Part shown: positions 8,877-17,818 of the stretch, in pieces
Numbering within the stretch: position 1 is the stretch's first letter
Layout: every line of letters begins with the position of its first letter
Assembly: GCA_016931385.1 (NCBI GenBank)
Contig: JAFGEV010000391.1
Coordinates: 1-36,765 of the forward strand
Source: Prolixibacteraceae bacterium
GTDB lineage: Bacteria > Bacteroidota > Bacteroidia > Bacteroidales > Prolixibacteraceae
DNA length: 36,765 bases
Direction of reading: 5' to 3'
Made by a program: the position numbers and the translations under genes
Notes under the pieces: model-generated
Database searches by the model: none
Seen by the model: the letters and a program-made list of their open reading frames with translations, nothing else
What the model was told of the DNA's origin: nothing

Positions 8877-9545
8877 ATGACATTTGAGCGGCAAATAATA
8901 ACAACCGCCGACGGTTCACACACTTTGACCGTTAAAGGCATTGATGAAACCTACCATTCAACCAACGGCGCAGTTACAGAATCGAAACATGTATTTATTG
9001 AATCGGGGCTTAATTTACTTAACCTGCATGAAATTTCAATTTTGGAAGTAGGATTTGGAACAGGACTGAATGCATTACTTACGTTAAGTGAAACCCTTCA
9101 AAAAAGTATAAGGATTGATTATATCGGTGTTGAAAAATATCCGCTTACGAATGATGAAATTGAACAACTTAATTACAGCAAAATAATCGGCCATGACCTA
9201 TCCGATGCTTTTCAAAGGATACATCAAGCCAAATGGGGCCAATTTGTTGACATAACCTCCCAATTCAGGATTTTAAAAATTAAATCCGACTTTCGTGATG
9301 TCGGACTATCCAGCTTTGATCGTTTCAATCTGGTCTATTTCGATGCTTTTGCCCCCAACAAACAACCCGATTTATGGAATAAAGAGGTTTATGAAAAAAT
9401 ATTTGAAAGGTGCCAGCCCGGTGCAGTTTTTGTTACCTACTGTGCAAAAGGCAGTGTTCGTCGCGATTTGATGTCTGCTGGTTTTTCCGTTGAAAAAATT
9501 CCCGGCCCCCCGGGGAAAAGGGAAATGATCAGGGCTGTAAAATAA
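8877..9545 (+). CDS. mnmD: tRNA 5-methylaminomethyl-2-thiouridine methyltransferase, MnmD type
   Basis: This 222-aa enzyme should transfer a methyl group from S-adenosylmethionine to the aminomethyl group on wobble uridine 34 of certain tRNAs, the last step of mnm5(s2)U synthesis. The SAM-binding motif is EVGFGTGLNALL (about 56-68), the family motif is VYFDAFAPNKQPDLW (about 152-167), and the C-terminus carries FVTYCAKGSVRRDLMSAGF and GPPGKREMIRA, all typical of the Methyltransf_30 (DUF752) family. It lacks the FAD-dependent MnmC oxidase half found in enterobacterial fusions, so it is the stand-alone form. It follows the LytTR gene with a 3-nt gap, an unexpected pairing of regulation and tRNA modification. 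Confidence 0.92.
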   Translation: MTFERQIITTADGSHTLTVKGIDETYHSTNGAVTESKHVFIESGLNLLNLHEISILEVGFGTGLNALLTLSETLQKSIRIDYIGVEKYPLTNDEIEQLNYSKIIGHDLSDAFQRIHQAKWGQFVDITSQFRILKIKSDFRDVGLSSFDRFNLVYFDAFAPNKQPDLWNKEVYEKIFERCQPGAVFVTYCAKGSVRRDLMSAGFSVEKIPGPPGKREMIRAVK

Positions 9546-9608
9546 GACCTGGAGACTGGGAGAAAATAATAATTGTGACAGTCAGATAAAATACTTTTTA
9601 TAAAAGGG

Positions 9609-9684
9609 TTTTGTGAATCTTTGAGACCTGGCGGTTTCGAAACTATTATTTTTTTGTCACTAAGGCTCAAAAGAAATCACAAAA
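9609..9684. repeat. Imperfect inverted repeat in intergenic DNA
   Basis: The arm at 9609-9628 (TTTTGTGAATCTTTGAGACC) matches the reverse complement of 9664-9684 with a few mismatches and one gap. It could fold as a long imperfect hairpin about 60 nt past the mnmD stop and may be a dispersed intergenic repeat or an inefficient terminator. The rest of 9546-9821 shows nothing recognisable. Confidence 0.4.
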
Positions 9685-9821
9685 TCATAACTTTAAAGAA
9701 TTAAACTGCACAACAAGATATTTTTTAAAAACCTGTAATACGCTCAATTTTTAAAGGTAAAACCTGCTTTTCCTTTAAAGTTGTTCTTTTTTAATTATTT
9801 TCGCAGCATAAAAATTTGATT

Positions 9822-10424
9822 ATGTCATTTGATACTCAGGTAGGGAAATTCAGTTACGCAATTGGTTTAAGCCTTGGAAGTAATTTATTACAGTCGCAAA
9901 TAAAAACTGTTGAGTACAAAGCCTTGTTTAAAGCCATTGAAGATGTATTGGAGGGAAGGAAACCTGACATTCCGCCTCATGAAGCTAACAGGGTGATTGA
10001 AGAATATTTTACAAACCAACAAGCCCGGATTGGGGCAGAAAACCAAAAAATCGGGCAGGCATTTTTGGCTGAAAACGAACAAAAAGAAGGCGTTATTAAA
10101 CTTGAAAGCGGCTTGCAGTACGAAGTACTTTCAAGTGGCAATGGCCATAAACCTTCACTGACCAACAAAGTTAAGTGCCATTATCATGGAACTTTAATAA
10201 ACGGAGAGGTTTTCGATAGCTCGGTTGAACGTGGCCAGCCAGCCGTATTTCCTGTCAACGGAGTTATTAAAGGGTGGATTGAAGCATTGCAGCTTATGGG
10301 TGTTGGCGCAAAATGGAGGCTCTTTATTCCTCCCCACCTTGCCTATGGCGAACATGGCAGCGGTTCGGTAATCGGCCCGCAAAGCACGCTGATATTTGAT
10401 GTAGAATTATTGGAAATCATATAA
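9822..10424 (+). CDS. Cytoplasmic FKBP-type peptidyl-prolyl isomerase
   Basis: A 200-aa prolyl isomerase that speeds cis-trans changes at X-Pro bonds during protein folding. Residues of about 8-75 form an FKBP N-terminal dimerisation region (SYAIGLSLGSNL) and the catalytic FKBP fold fills the C-terminal half ([74 protein letters not shown]). I chose the ATG at 9822. A TTG six bases upstream is in frame but unlikely. There is no signal peptide or lipobox, so it should stay in the cytoplasm, unlike its tandem paralogue at 10540. The pair probably arose by duplication. Confidence 0.92.
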   Translation: MSFDTQVGKFSYAIGLSLGSNLLQSQIKTVEYKALFKAIEDVLEGRKPDIPPHEANRVIEEYFTNQQARIGAENQKIGQAFLAENEQKEGVIKLESGLQYEVLSSGNGHKPSLTNKVKCHYHGTLINGEVFDSSVERGQPAVFPVNGVIKGWIEALQLMGVGAKWRLFIPPHLAYGEHGSGSVIGPQSTLIFDVELLEII

Positions 10425-10496
10425 TTTATTATAAAATGAAACGAGCATGTGAAGAAATTACATCCAAGAGTATGATTAAAATGCATGCGAGTTCCA

Positions 10497-10512
10497 TCCG
10501 CCAGCTGGCGGA
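10497..10512. repeat. Perfect 16-bp palindrome between the FKBP genes
   Basis: TCCGCCAGCTGGCGGA is its own reverse complement. It lies 28 bp before the second FKBP start. It could be an operator or a stable mRNA hairpin near the start codon. Related GC-rich stems occur elsewhere in the window, for instance in the terminator at 21010, so it may be a general intergenic motif. Confidence 0.5.
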
Positions 10513-10539
10513 CCTTTGAAAACAAATAATTTTAATAGT

Positions 10540-11238
10540 ATGAAAAATCGTAGTTTAATTATTGCTGTTTCCGTTGTTGCAACATTTGCAATTAGTGCAT
10601 GTAACAACATTTCTGTTACCGGGCAAAGTGCCAAAATCGAAACCAGGGCCGACTCTGTAGCCTATGCTTTGGGAAACTCAATTGGAAACAATATCCAAAA
10701 ACAATTCCCCGATGTTAACCCAAATATTGTTGCAAATGCTTTTGTTGAAGCGTTTGAGGGGAAAGAAAACAAGTTATTTGAAAATTCCCAGGATGCCGAT
10801 ATGTTCATCCGCACTTACATGAGGGAAGAAAATGATAAGAAAGCCCAGGTCAATAAAGAAAAGGGCGAAGCTTTTCTAAATGAAAACGCTAAAAAAGAAG
10901 GCGTTCAGGTTACTGAAAGCGGACTTCAGTACGAAGTGCTTGTTGAAGGCGACGGCCCGAAACCAACTGCCGAAAACACAGTTAAGGTACATTACCATGG
11001 CACAACCATCGATGGTAAAGTATTCGACAGCTCTGTTGACCGCGGCGAACCTGCAACCTTCCCGCTAAAAGGTGTGATCAAAGGCTGGACAGAAGGCGTT
11101 CAACTCATGCCGGTTGGTTCGAAATACAAGTTTTACATTCCATCGGAATTGGCCTACGGCCCAAGGCAGCAAGGCCCGGATATTCCACCGCATTCAACCC
11201 TCATTTTCGAAGTAGAATTGCTCGAAATTGTTGAATAA
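10540..11238 (+). CDS. Lipoprotein FKBP-type peptidyl-prolyl isomerase (FkpA/Mip-like)
   Basis: A 232-aa folding catalyst for the cell envelope. I place the start at ATG 10540, because an upstream in-frame TTG would spoil the export signal. The N-terminus [19 protein letters not shown] ends in a lipobox-like stretch with Cys21, so it should be lipidated and act in the periplasm or at the outer membrane. Residues of about 40-125 are the helical FKBP N-terminal domain ([14 protein letters not shown]) and about 130-230 the catalytic FKBP domain ([54 protein letters not shown]). The catalytic half is very close to that of its upstream neighbour, so one gene supplies a cytoplasmic form and the other an envelope form. 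Confidence 0.93.
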   Translation: MKNRSLIIAVSVVATFAISACNNISVTGQSAKIETRADSVAYALGNSIGNNIQKQFPDVNPNIVANAFVEAFEGKENKLFENSQDADMFIRTYMREENDKKAQVNKEKGEAFLNENAKKEGVQVTESGLQYEVLVEGDGPKPTAENTVKVHYHGTTIDGKVFDSSVDRGEPATFPLKGVIKGWTEGVQLMPVGSKYKFYIPSELAYGPRQQGPDIPPHSTLIFEVELLEIVE

Positions 11239-11371
11239 CGACCTTCTTTGCCTACGTGTATGTTAGCGGAAAGGCAAACAAGAGAAAGCATTGCAGGGCA
11301 TTTACCCTGTTTGTATTGAAATACCTGAATAAACTGTAAATGATATCATTTTTGTAAAAAATTTATTGCAA

Positions 11372-11749
11372 ATGGAAATTAAAGGCAAAATTATACAGTT
11401 CCTTCCGGCACAATCTGGAACCAGCAAAGCTGGAAACGAATGGTCGAAACAGGAATTCGTGATCGAAACCGATGACCAGTTTCCACGAAAGGTATGCTTT
11501 ACTTTGTTTGGTGATAAACTTTCATTGCTAAATGGGATTTCGGTTGGCGACGAGGTAGATGTTTCCTTTAATATTGAATCGAGGGAATACAACGGAAAAT
11601 GGTTTCACAACATCAATGCATGGAAAATAAATCCGGCACAACCTCCGCAACAATCGGCACAGCAAGGGTCACCATTCCAGCCCGATGATGTGCCCCTTCC
11701 ACCTCCCGAACCGGAAAGGGACGGAACCAATGATGATTTACCCTTTTAA
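11372..11749 (+). CDS. DUF3127 OB-fold protein with SSB-like acidic tail
   Basis: A 125-aa protein of the DUF3127 family, common in Bacteroidota. Residues of about 1-90 look like an OB-fold (MEIKGKIIQFLPAQSGTSKAG, WSKQEFVIETDDQFPRKVCF, YNGKWFHNINAWKI). A proline- and glutamine-rich linker follows (PAQPPQQSAQQ), then an acidic tip ending DDLPF. That layout (OB-fold, flexible linker, acidic tip with terminal Phe) is the layout of bacterial SSB, whose tip recruits repair and replication proteins. Nucleic-acid binding is inferred from the family and the tail, not shown. The ATG at 11372 is preferred over a TTG six bases upstream. Confidence 0.85.
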   Translation: MEIKGKIIQFLPAQSGTSKAGNEWSKQEFVIETDDQFPRKVCFTLFGDKLSLLNGISVGDEVDVSFNIESREYNGKWFHNINAWKINPAQPPQQSAQQGSPFQPDDVPLPPPEPERDGTNDDLPF

Positions 11750-11757
11750 GAAATATG

Positions 11758-11791
11758 AAGGGGCTGCCTCAAATGTCAGTCCCTTTTTTTT
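11758..11791 (+). terminator. Intrinsic terminator after the DUF3127 gene
   Basis: A 9-bp stem (AAGGGGCTG with CAGTCCCTT, one G-U pair) with a 10-nt loop is followed by a T-run. It begins 9 nt after the stop codon and lies between two convergent genes. Confidence 0.85.
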
Positions 11792-11802
11792 GCGTTTTAC
11801 TT

Positions 11803-14800
11803 TCAATTAAAATACTTCTGGATCAATTCCAATAATTTTGCCTTTTTAATCGGTTTAGCGATATAATCATTGCAACCGGCTTCCAGTGCTTTTTCCCTGT
11901 CGCCCGTTAATCCATAAGCGGTTTGGGCAATAATTATCACGTCTTTGTTAAATTGCCTGATTTGTTCGGTGGCCTTGTATCCATTCATTTCAGGCATTTG
12001 GATATCCATAAAGATCAGGTCGATGTCGGGATTTGCACGACAAGCTTCAATGGTTTCAGTTCCTGTTTTTGTAACGATTACCTCTTTTGAAAAATCCTTC
12101 ACAATTATTGAGATAAAATCCCTTGATGATTCATCGTCTTCAGCAATGATCATTTTCAGTTTCTGATTAAGAGAATTATCTTCGATTTCTGATTCTTTCG
12201 CAGCTTCAGTTTCTTCATTCATTAATGGTTTGTATGGAATTGTGAAAGAAAAAACTGATCCCTTCCCTCCAGATGTTCCATCGGGATCGCTTTCAAGCCA
12301 TAATTCACCCCCAAGCATTTCAATATAAGCTTTTGAAATAGCCAGGCCAAGTCCCGCTCCCTGCCTTGCATTTATGTCTTCAATATCGGCCTGGATAAAA
12401 CGATCGAAAATTGCTTTTTGCCGCTCAATTGCAATTCCAACTCCTGTATCCTTAACTGAAAACTGCAGCAATTTAGCATTCCTGTTTTTTGTGAATTTGC
12501 ATCCAAATTCGATAAAACCCTTATTCGTGTATTTTATGGCATTCTTCATCAGGTTCATGAGAACTGCAAGGACTTTTTCGCTATCGGTAATTATTTTCGC
12601 TTCTTCATCGGTTAAAGTATTTTTTAAAATCAAATCGAGACCCTTATGTTCAGCCTCGGGCTTAAAGAAGGAAAGCATATAATCTAATTGATTGTTTATG
12701 TTCACCTCTTTCAAATTCACTTCCATTGTGCCCGACTCGATTTTTGAAATGTCGATAATCTCGTTAATTATATTTAACATACGTTCACCGCTTTTTTCAA
12801 TAATCGAAACGTATTCCAGTTGTTGGTCGGTTCGTAAATCGGGCTCTCTTAATAATTCGGCAAACCCCAGGATACCATTCATTGGCGTACGGATTTCGTG
12901 GCTCATATTGGCCAGGAAAGCTGATTTTAACCGGTCGCTTTCTTCGGCTTTATCTTTGGCATCAACCAGTTCATTCTCTGCTTTCTTTCGCTGGGTAATA
13001 TCCATCGAAACGACCAGGATATATTCCAGTTTCCCTTTATCATCTTTTACCGGAGCCATTATGTGATGATACCATAATCTGTTTCCTGCGATATCCGCCA
13101 GCTCACCTTCAAGTTCCATTGTTTTAAGCGTCTTTTTAACTTCTTTCAGTTTTTCAGCCATATCCAGTTTAAATTGTTCAGGGAAAAAATATAACGGATA
13201 GGGTTTACCATAAAACTCCTCAACATCATTTATTTTCAGCTGCTTCATGCCTGACTCACTCATGTATTGAAGATTGAAATCGACATCGATTATTTTGGTG
13301 CAAATTGGTGAGTTCGAAATGATAGCCTGTAAATCGCGACGGCTTTTCTTAAGCGCTTCTTCTGCTATTTTACGTTCCGTGATGTCGGCAAGAGAACCGA
13401 CTATCGACACTACTTTTCCATTTTCAATTACAGGAGCTTCACGAACTTCAACAATTATTTTACGGCCATCTTTCCGTAGCATTTCAAGTTCGTAAGTAGG
13501 TTGTCTTTCGCCGGTCTGAATAGCTTTCCTGGTGTATTCAATAGCCTTTTCATTGATAGGGTTATCAGTTATAAAATCGGTCCAGTTCTGCATGACTTCT
13601 TCAGGTTCATATCCAAGGTATTCTCTAACCTGGGGACTTATAAAAGAAACCTTTTCATCAGTCGAATGGCTATCAAAAAGATTTGTACTGTGTTCGATGA
13701 TGTTCTTTAATTTTGCTTCGCTTTCTTTCAGGGCATCCTGCATGTTCTTTTCTTCGGTGATCACTTCGGTGTAAACAATAAGCCCATTGATTTCGCCTTT
13801 TAAATTGTACCATGGCCTGCACTCCCATCGCGTCCATTCTATCGTGCCATCTTCTTTTTTATAATCATCTTCATCGGCACTAATTATTTCCCCCTTTAGC
13901 ACTCTTTTATGAACATCGCGCCATTTCTGCGGAAGATCGGGAAATACATCGTAGTGATGACGACCGATAATATCCATGCCATTAAGATTGTATTGATCGA
14001 TATATTGCTGGCTCACATAAACGTAACGCATATCTAAATCGTGCACAGCCACCGCACTATTGGTATGTTCAATAATGTATTGCATGAGTTTATGGCTATG
14101 TTCCAATTCTTCTGCTGCTTGCTTGCGTTCAGTCACATCTTTAACAAATCCCAGAAAACGGGTATTGGAAAGCTTAACGGCTGCGACCTGCCAGAAACGC
14201 TTTTCACCTTTTTTGGTAAGAAAACCGATCTCACAATGAGCCAATTTGTTTTGTTGAACTTCTTTGAAATGCTGAATGCCTTTTTCAACTTCAGACTCTT
14301 GCAACAGATCAGGAATATACTTTTGTGTAAGTTCTTTCTCGGAATAGCCGGTAATTTCACATGCAGCCTGGTTTACTTCTATATATCTGCCTGTTTCATC
14401 TGCAATGAACATTCCATCCGGTGCATTATTTACATAAGAACGGAATTTCGCTTCACTATCTTTTAATTGTTCCTCAGCTTGTTTCCGATCGGTAATATTT
14501 TGAGCCATGGATAAAATCAAACGTCGACCACCAAATTGTACCTGGCCCGTTGTTACTTCAACGGGAAAAACCGTTCCGTCTTTACGCCGATGATCGGCAA
14601 TAACGGTATGGATTAAACCCGGTTTCCAGTTTTTCCATTGCTTTAAAATTTCAGCTTTGGGGAGATTGATGGTTTCTTCCGATTTAGGATGAAGGTCAAA
14701 AACTGATAAGTTCAACAACTCTTCTTCGGTATACCCTAATTGTTGGCAGGCCACCTGATTTACTTCCGTAATCTGACCGTCTAAATCGTGAATGTAAATA

Positions 14801-17436
14801 CCCTGGGGGGATTGATTAAACAGTGAACGAAATTTATCCTCGCTTTCTTTAAGAGAATTTTCTGCTTTCTTCCGGTTGGAAATATCCTGAAAAGAACCCG
14901 AAATACTGACTATCTGGTTGTTTTTCTTATTGGCAGCAGCAACAGCATGAACCCAGCGTTTATTTCCTTTTGCCGTGGTTATAAGCCATTCCTGATCATA
15001 ACTCGTTCCATTCCGGATAGCTTCCTGAATTGCTTTTTCAGCCATGTCGCGGTAAGGTTGATCGATAAATCCGAGACCATCCGGCACTTTTGGTTCACCA
15101 TCCTGTGTTTCTATCTCCATAATGCGGAAAGTCTCCTCCGTCCAGGTTTGTGTCATGGTCTTCACGTCAAATTCCCAACCACCAATATTACCTATCCTTT
15201 CAGCCTCTTTTAAAAGTTTTTGCAGGTTCAGAATATTTTCTTCTGCTTTCTTGCGCTCAGTAATGTCTTCACCTGAACTCAGTGATCCGATAATCTTTCC
15301 ATTCCTATGTTTTAAAATGGCATTATGCCAGGCGATAATTTTCTCACTTCCATCTTTGGCAATGATGGGGTTCTCATTATATTCAAATTGTTTGATTTCT
15401 CCGGCGATAATTTTCTTAAATATGGGTTTGATCTCTTTTCGGTCAGTAGCCGGTATAAAATGATCAAACCAGTTTTTACCGATGATTTCATCAGGTGTAT
15501 ATCCCAGTATATCTGCCCCTTTACGGTTGATCAGGGTGACCTCTCCGTCCTCATTGATGACCAGAAACATAACTCCAGCGATGTCCATATACTGTTGAGC
15601 TTTGTCACGCTCTTCCTTTAGCTCCTTCTGATTTGCCTGTAGTTGCTGTTCGTTTGCTGTTAATTGCTGATTTAATGCCATTAATTGTTGATTCGCTGCT
15701 CGTAGCTGCTGCTCATTTGCTGTAAGCTGTTGATTCGCTGCTCGTAACTGCTGCTCATTTGCGGTTAATTGCTGATTTGCGGCCAGCAACTGTTGGTTTG
15801 CTGCCTGTAATTTTTCTTCCGCTTTTTTCCATTCTGTAACATCCTGAAAAGTTCCTTTGAGCTTCATTACTTTGCCATCATTAACCTCGGGCCGGCATGT
15901 GGTATGTGCAATCAGATGTTTCCCTTTTGCAGTGATAAATCGTAAAATAAGGTCATAGGGCTCAACCTTTTCAATAGCATTTTTCAGGGCTTTCAGCAAC
16001 AGTGGCCTATCCCCGGGATGGAAAAAATTAACTGCCGTATCAACAATGGGTTCATAATCCATTGGTACTTCATGTATCCGGTATGTTTCGTCTGACCATG
16101 TGAGTTTGTTTGTTGCAACATCAACTTCCCATCCGCCAATCCTGGCTATTTCGCCAGTATCATTAAGCAACTGGCTTTTTTGCTTAAGATCTATTTCTAT
16201 TTTTTTCCGCTTGGTAATGTCAAAACCATGCAACATCACACCGGTAATTTTTCCGTCTTCATCGTAAAAGGGATGATATTCCATCTTCATCCACATACGG
16301 CCCTTTCCAGCAAATACTGTTTGCAGCTCACATTCAACCACCTCACCCCGAAGGCATAAGTCAAGGTGTGGTTTTACTTCATTGATATATACTTCTTCAC
16401 CAAGGAACTCACTAAGTTTTACTCCTGTTATTTCCTCTGCTGAAACCTTGTAAAAATCGGCATAAACCTGATTTACCGCGAGGTATTTGTAGTCGGAGGA
16501 AATAAGGGAAATGGGATGAGGCAGCGAATTCACAACTTCTGTTAACCTTCTTTTTTGCTCGGTTGTATCCAGGTTATACAGCGCGAGGCCTACATCATTC
16601 GCAACTTCTTTAAACAGATCGGCATTGTATTGAGTAATAAATTTCTTTGGGATTGAATTTGTAATCAAGCCGTAAAGCTTCTCATTATGAATAATCGGAG
16701 TAGTCATGGCCCCGCGTTCTTCATATAATTCTGCCAGGGGGCAATCTGTACAACTTTCCCTGAGATTTGAAATAACAACAACATCTTTCTGCATCAAAGC
16801 TTTTACAGTGCAGCTCATGAAATCGTTATTTTCCAACCTCTTCTCAAGCAATTTAAATTCATCACCCAAGCCGGACTGATACACAGATGCAAATTTGCCT
16901 TTGTCATCCAACAGCATGATCCACACATTGAAATAACCTCGATTTTCGGTGAGGTTATTGCAAATTCCCTGCATCAGTTTTGCCTTATCTTTTTCAACAT
17001 TTATCAATTGATTTACATTTCGAATTGAAGCAAGCACCTTATTGGTATGTTTTAACTTTTCTTCGGTCTCACGCAGTTTAGAAATATCCCTGATCACTCC
17101 TTCAGTTCCCAGTAAATTTCCTTTTTCATCTCTGAATGTTTTGATATTGTTCAGGCTCCAGAAGCGGGAACCGTCTTTACGTTGTAATTCAAGCTCATAA
17201 TTGGTCAATTTCCCTTCTGTCTTTATTTCAGAAATCATGTAATTTCTTTCATCCGGATTTGCATAAAGCATTTTCATATTCATCCCGATCATTTCTTCGG
17301 GTGAAGAATATCCGCACATAACTGCTATGGCTTCGTTGGCCATGGTGATATAGCCATCGTTATCTGCCCTTAAAAAACCGTCTTGCAGGAATCTGAGAAT
17401 GCTGTCTGAATTACTTGCAGGTTTCATGCTGTTCAT
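11803..17436 (-). CDS. Giant soluble multi-PAS hybrid sensor histidine kinase
   Basis: This 1877-aa cytoplasmic signalling protein has no signal peptide or membrane helix. Domains in order: PAS1 (about 8-125), GAF (140-292, containing SCTDCPLAEL), PAS2 (297-415), PAS3 (425-540), a Gln-rich heptad linker (542-601), PAS4 (618-735), PAS5 (745-860), PAS6 (865-988), PAS7 (992-1108), PAS8 (1112-1230), PAS9 (1235-1357) and PAS10 (1362-1485). HisKA follows (FLANMSHEIRTPMNG, His1513), then the ATPase domain (NLMKNAIKYTNKG, DTGVGI, GAGLGLAIS) and a receiver (FMDIQMPEMNG, Asp1811; AKPI). Most PAS modules end in the usual D-I/V-T-x-R-K motif. It has no output domain, so phosphate presumably passes to a separate protein. 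The ligands are unknown. The start is the first of two nearby Met codons. Confidence 0.95.
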   Translation of the reverse strand: MNSMKPASNSDSILRFLQDGFLRADNDGYITMANEAIAVMCGYSSPEEMIGMNMKMLYANPDERNYMISEIKTEGKLTNYELELQRKDGSRFWSLNNIKTFRDEKGNLLGTEGVIRDISKLRETEEKLKHTNKVLASIRNVNQLINVEKDKAKLMQGICNNLTENRGYFNVWIMLLDDKGKFASVYQSGLGDEFKLLEKRLENNDFMSCTVKALMQKDVVVISNLRESCTDCPLAELYEERGAMTTPIIHNEKLYGLITNSIPKKFITQYNADLFKEVANDVGLALYNLDTTEQKRRLTEVVNSLPHPISLISSDYKYLAVNQVYADFYKVSAEEITGVKLSEFLGEEVYINEVKPHLDLCLRGEVVECELQTVFAGKGRMWMKMEYHPFYDEDGKITGVMLHGFDITKRKKIEIDLKQKSQLLNDTGEIARIGGWEVDVATNKLTWSDETYRIHEVPMDYEPIVDTAVNFFHPGDRPLLLKALKNAIEKVEPYDLILRFITAKGKHLIAHTTCRPEVNDGKVMKLKGTFQDVTEWKKAEEKLQAANQQLLAANQQLTANEQQLRAANQQLTANEQQLRAANQQLMALNQQLTANEQQLQANQKELKEERDKAQQYMDIAGVMFLVINEDGEVTLINRKGADILGYTPDEIIGKNWFDHFIPATDRKEIKPIFKKIIAGEIKQFEYNENPIIAKDGSEKIIAWHNAILKHRNGKIIGSLSSGEDITERKKAEENILNLQKLLKEAERIGNIGGWEFDVKTMTQTWTEETFRIMEIETQDGEPKVPDGLGFIDQPYRDMAEKAIQEAIRNGTSYDQEWLITTAKGNKRWVHAVAAANKKNNQIVSISGSFQDISNRKKAENSLKESEDKFRSLFNQSPQGIYIHDLDGQITEVNQVACQQLGYTEEELLNLSVFDLHPKSEETINLPKAEILKQWKNWKPGLIHTVIADHRRKDGTVFPVEVTTGQVQFGGRRLILSMAQNITDRKQAEEQLKDSEAKFRSYVNNAPDGMFIADETGRYIEVNQAACEITGYSEKELTQKYIPDLLQESEVEKGIQHFKEVQQNKLAHCEIGFLTKKGEKRFWQVAAVKLSNTRFLGFVKDVTERKQAAEELEHSHKLMQYIIEHTNSAVAVHDLDMRYVYVSQQYIDQYNLNGMDIIGRHHYDVFPDLPQKWRDVHKRVLKGEIISADEDDYKKEDGTIEWTRWECRPWYNLKGEINGLIVYTEVITEEKNMQDALKESEAKLKNIIEHSTNLFDSHSTDEKVSFISPQVREYLGYEPEEVMQNWTDFITDNPINEKAIEYTRKAIQTGERQPTYELEMLRKDGRKIIVEVREAPVIENGKVVSIVGSLADITERKIAEEALKKSRRDLQAIISNSPICTKIIDVDFNLQYMSESGMKQLKINDVEEFYGKPYPLYFFPEQFKLDMAEKLKEVKKTLKTMELEGELADIAGNRLWYHHIMAPVKDDKGKLEYILVVSMDITQRKKAENELVDAKDKAEESDRLKSAFLANMSHEIRTPMNGILGFAELLREPDLRTDQQLEYVSIIEKSGERMLNIINEIIDISKIESGTMEVNLKEVNINNQLDYMLSFFKPEAEHKGLDLILKNTLTDEEAKIITDSEKVLAVLMNLMKNAIKYTNKGFIEFGCKFTKNRNAKLLQFSVKDTGVGIAIERQKAIFDRFIQADIEDINARQGAGLGLAISKAYIEMLGGELWLESDPDGTSGGKGSVFSFTIPYKPLMNEETEAAKESEIEDNSLNQKLKMIIAEDDESSRDFISIIVKDFSKEVIVTKTGTETIEACRANPDIDLIFMDIQMPEMNGYKATEQIRQFNKDVIIIAQTAYGLTGDREKALEAGCNDYIAKPIKKAKLLELIQKYFN
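15634..15812 (-). repeat. Coding minisatellite (about 42-bp unit) in the kinase linker
   Basis: Inside the giant kinase the DNA repeats with 21/42-bp periodicity and encodes variations on the 14 residues QQLRAANQQLTANE. Two adjacent 42-bp copies are almost identical. The 7-residue spacing with Leu at a fixed position suits a parallel coiled coil joining PAS3 to PAS4. Recombination between copies could change the linker length by whole heptads without breaking the frame. Confidence 0.8.
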
Positions 17437-17561
17437 TTTTTATTCTTTCAATGAATAACTTCCCTAATTTAATAAGACTATTCCTTGTATACAATTCCCA
17501 AACAGGGTTTTTGAATATTATTTCAATAGGTTAAAAATGAATAGTTTTATGCTTCATATCT

Positions 17562-17696
17562 CTACAATAGCATTTGGTCTGAATCATCTTCTTTATAATA
17601 AACTTCACCTTTGGCAGTATCGAAGCAAACCGATCGGCGTTTTGTACCACCTAACGATTTAGCTTCAACCTTAATTTTCTTTTGAGCCGGAATGGA
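17562..17696 (-). pseudogene. Start-less C-terminal gene fragment
   Basis: The minus-strand frame is open for 44 codons from an in-frame TAA to a TAG. It reads AQKKIKVEAKSLGGTKRRSV and ends in KGEVYYKEDDSDQMLL. Its composition is protein-like (basic start, acidic end), yet there is no ATG, GTG or TTG at the front. It follows a terminator, so it is probably a remnant of a deleted gene. The family is not recognised. Confidence 0.3.
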
Positions 17697-17735
17697 TTAA
17701 AAAAAATTGGGGGCTGATTTTCAAATAAAATCAGC
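17695..17735 (-). terminator. Terminator for the minus-strand small-gene cluster
   Basis: A perfect 9-bp stem (GCTGATTTT with AAAATCAGC, 5-nt loop; 17713-17735) is followed on the minus strand by CCCCAA and a run of eight T. It would end transcripts from the genes at 17819-18557. Confidence 0.65.
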
Positions 17736-17818
17736 AAAGCCACAATACAAAATCATCTGCAATAGTCCATTTCCCAACAAATCCTTTAAACTTTCGCATG
17801 ATTGTAATCCCGTTTTAC

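Larger units (their letters stand above)
17437..17818. other. Intergenic strip with gene remnant and terminator
   Basis: These 382 bp lie upstream of the giant kinase on the minus strand. They hold a 44-codon frame with no start (17562-17696), a minus-strand hairpin terminator (17713-17735), and a 22-codon ATG-initiated frame (17731-17799, minus) reading MRKFKGFVGKWTIADDFVLW and two more residues, probably chance. I see no clear promoter for the kinase. Confidence 0.5.

Noticed and set aside
14041-14466. A 141-codon plus-strand frame inside the giant kinase gene
   Set aside because: Antisense shadow of the PAS6/PAS7 coding region; the composition mirrors the real gene.
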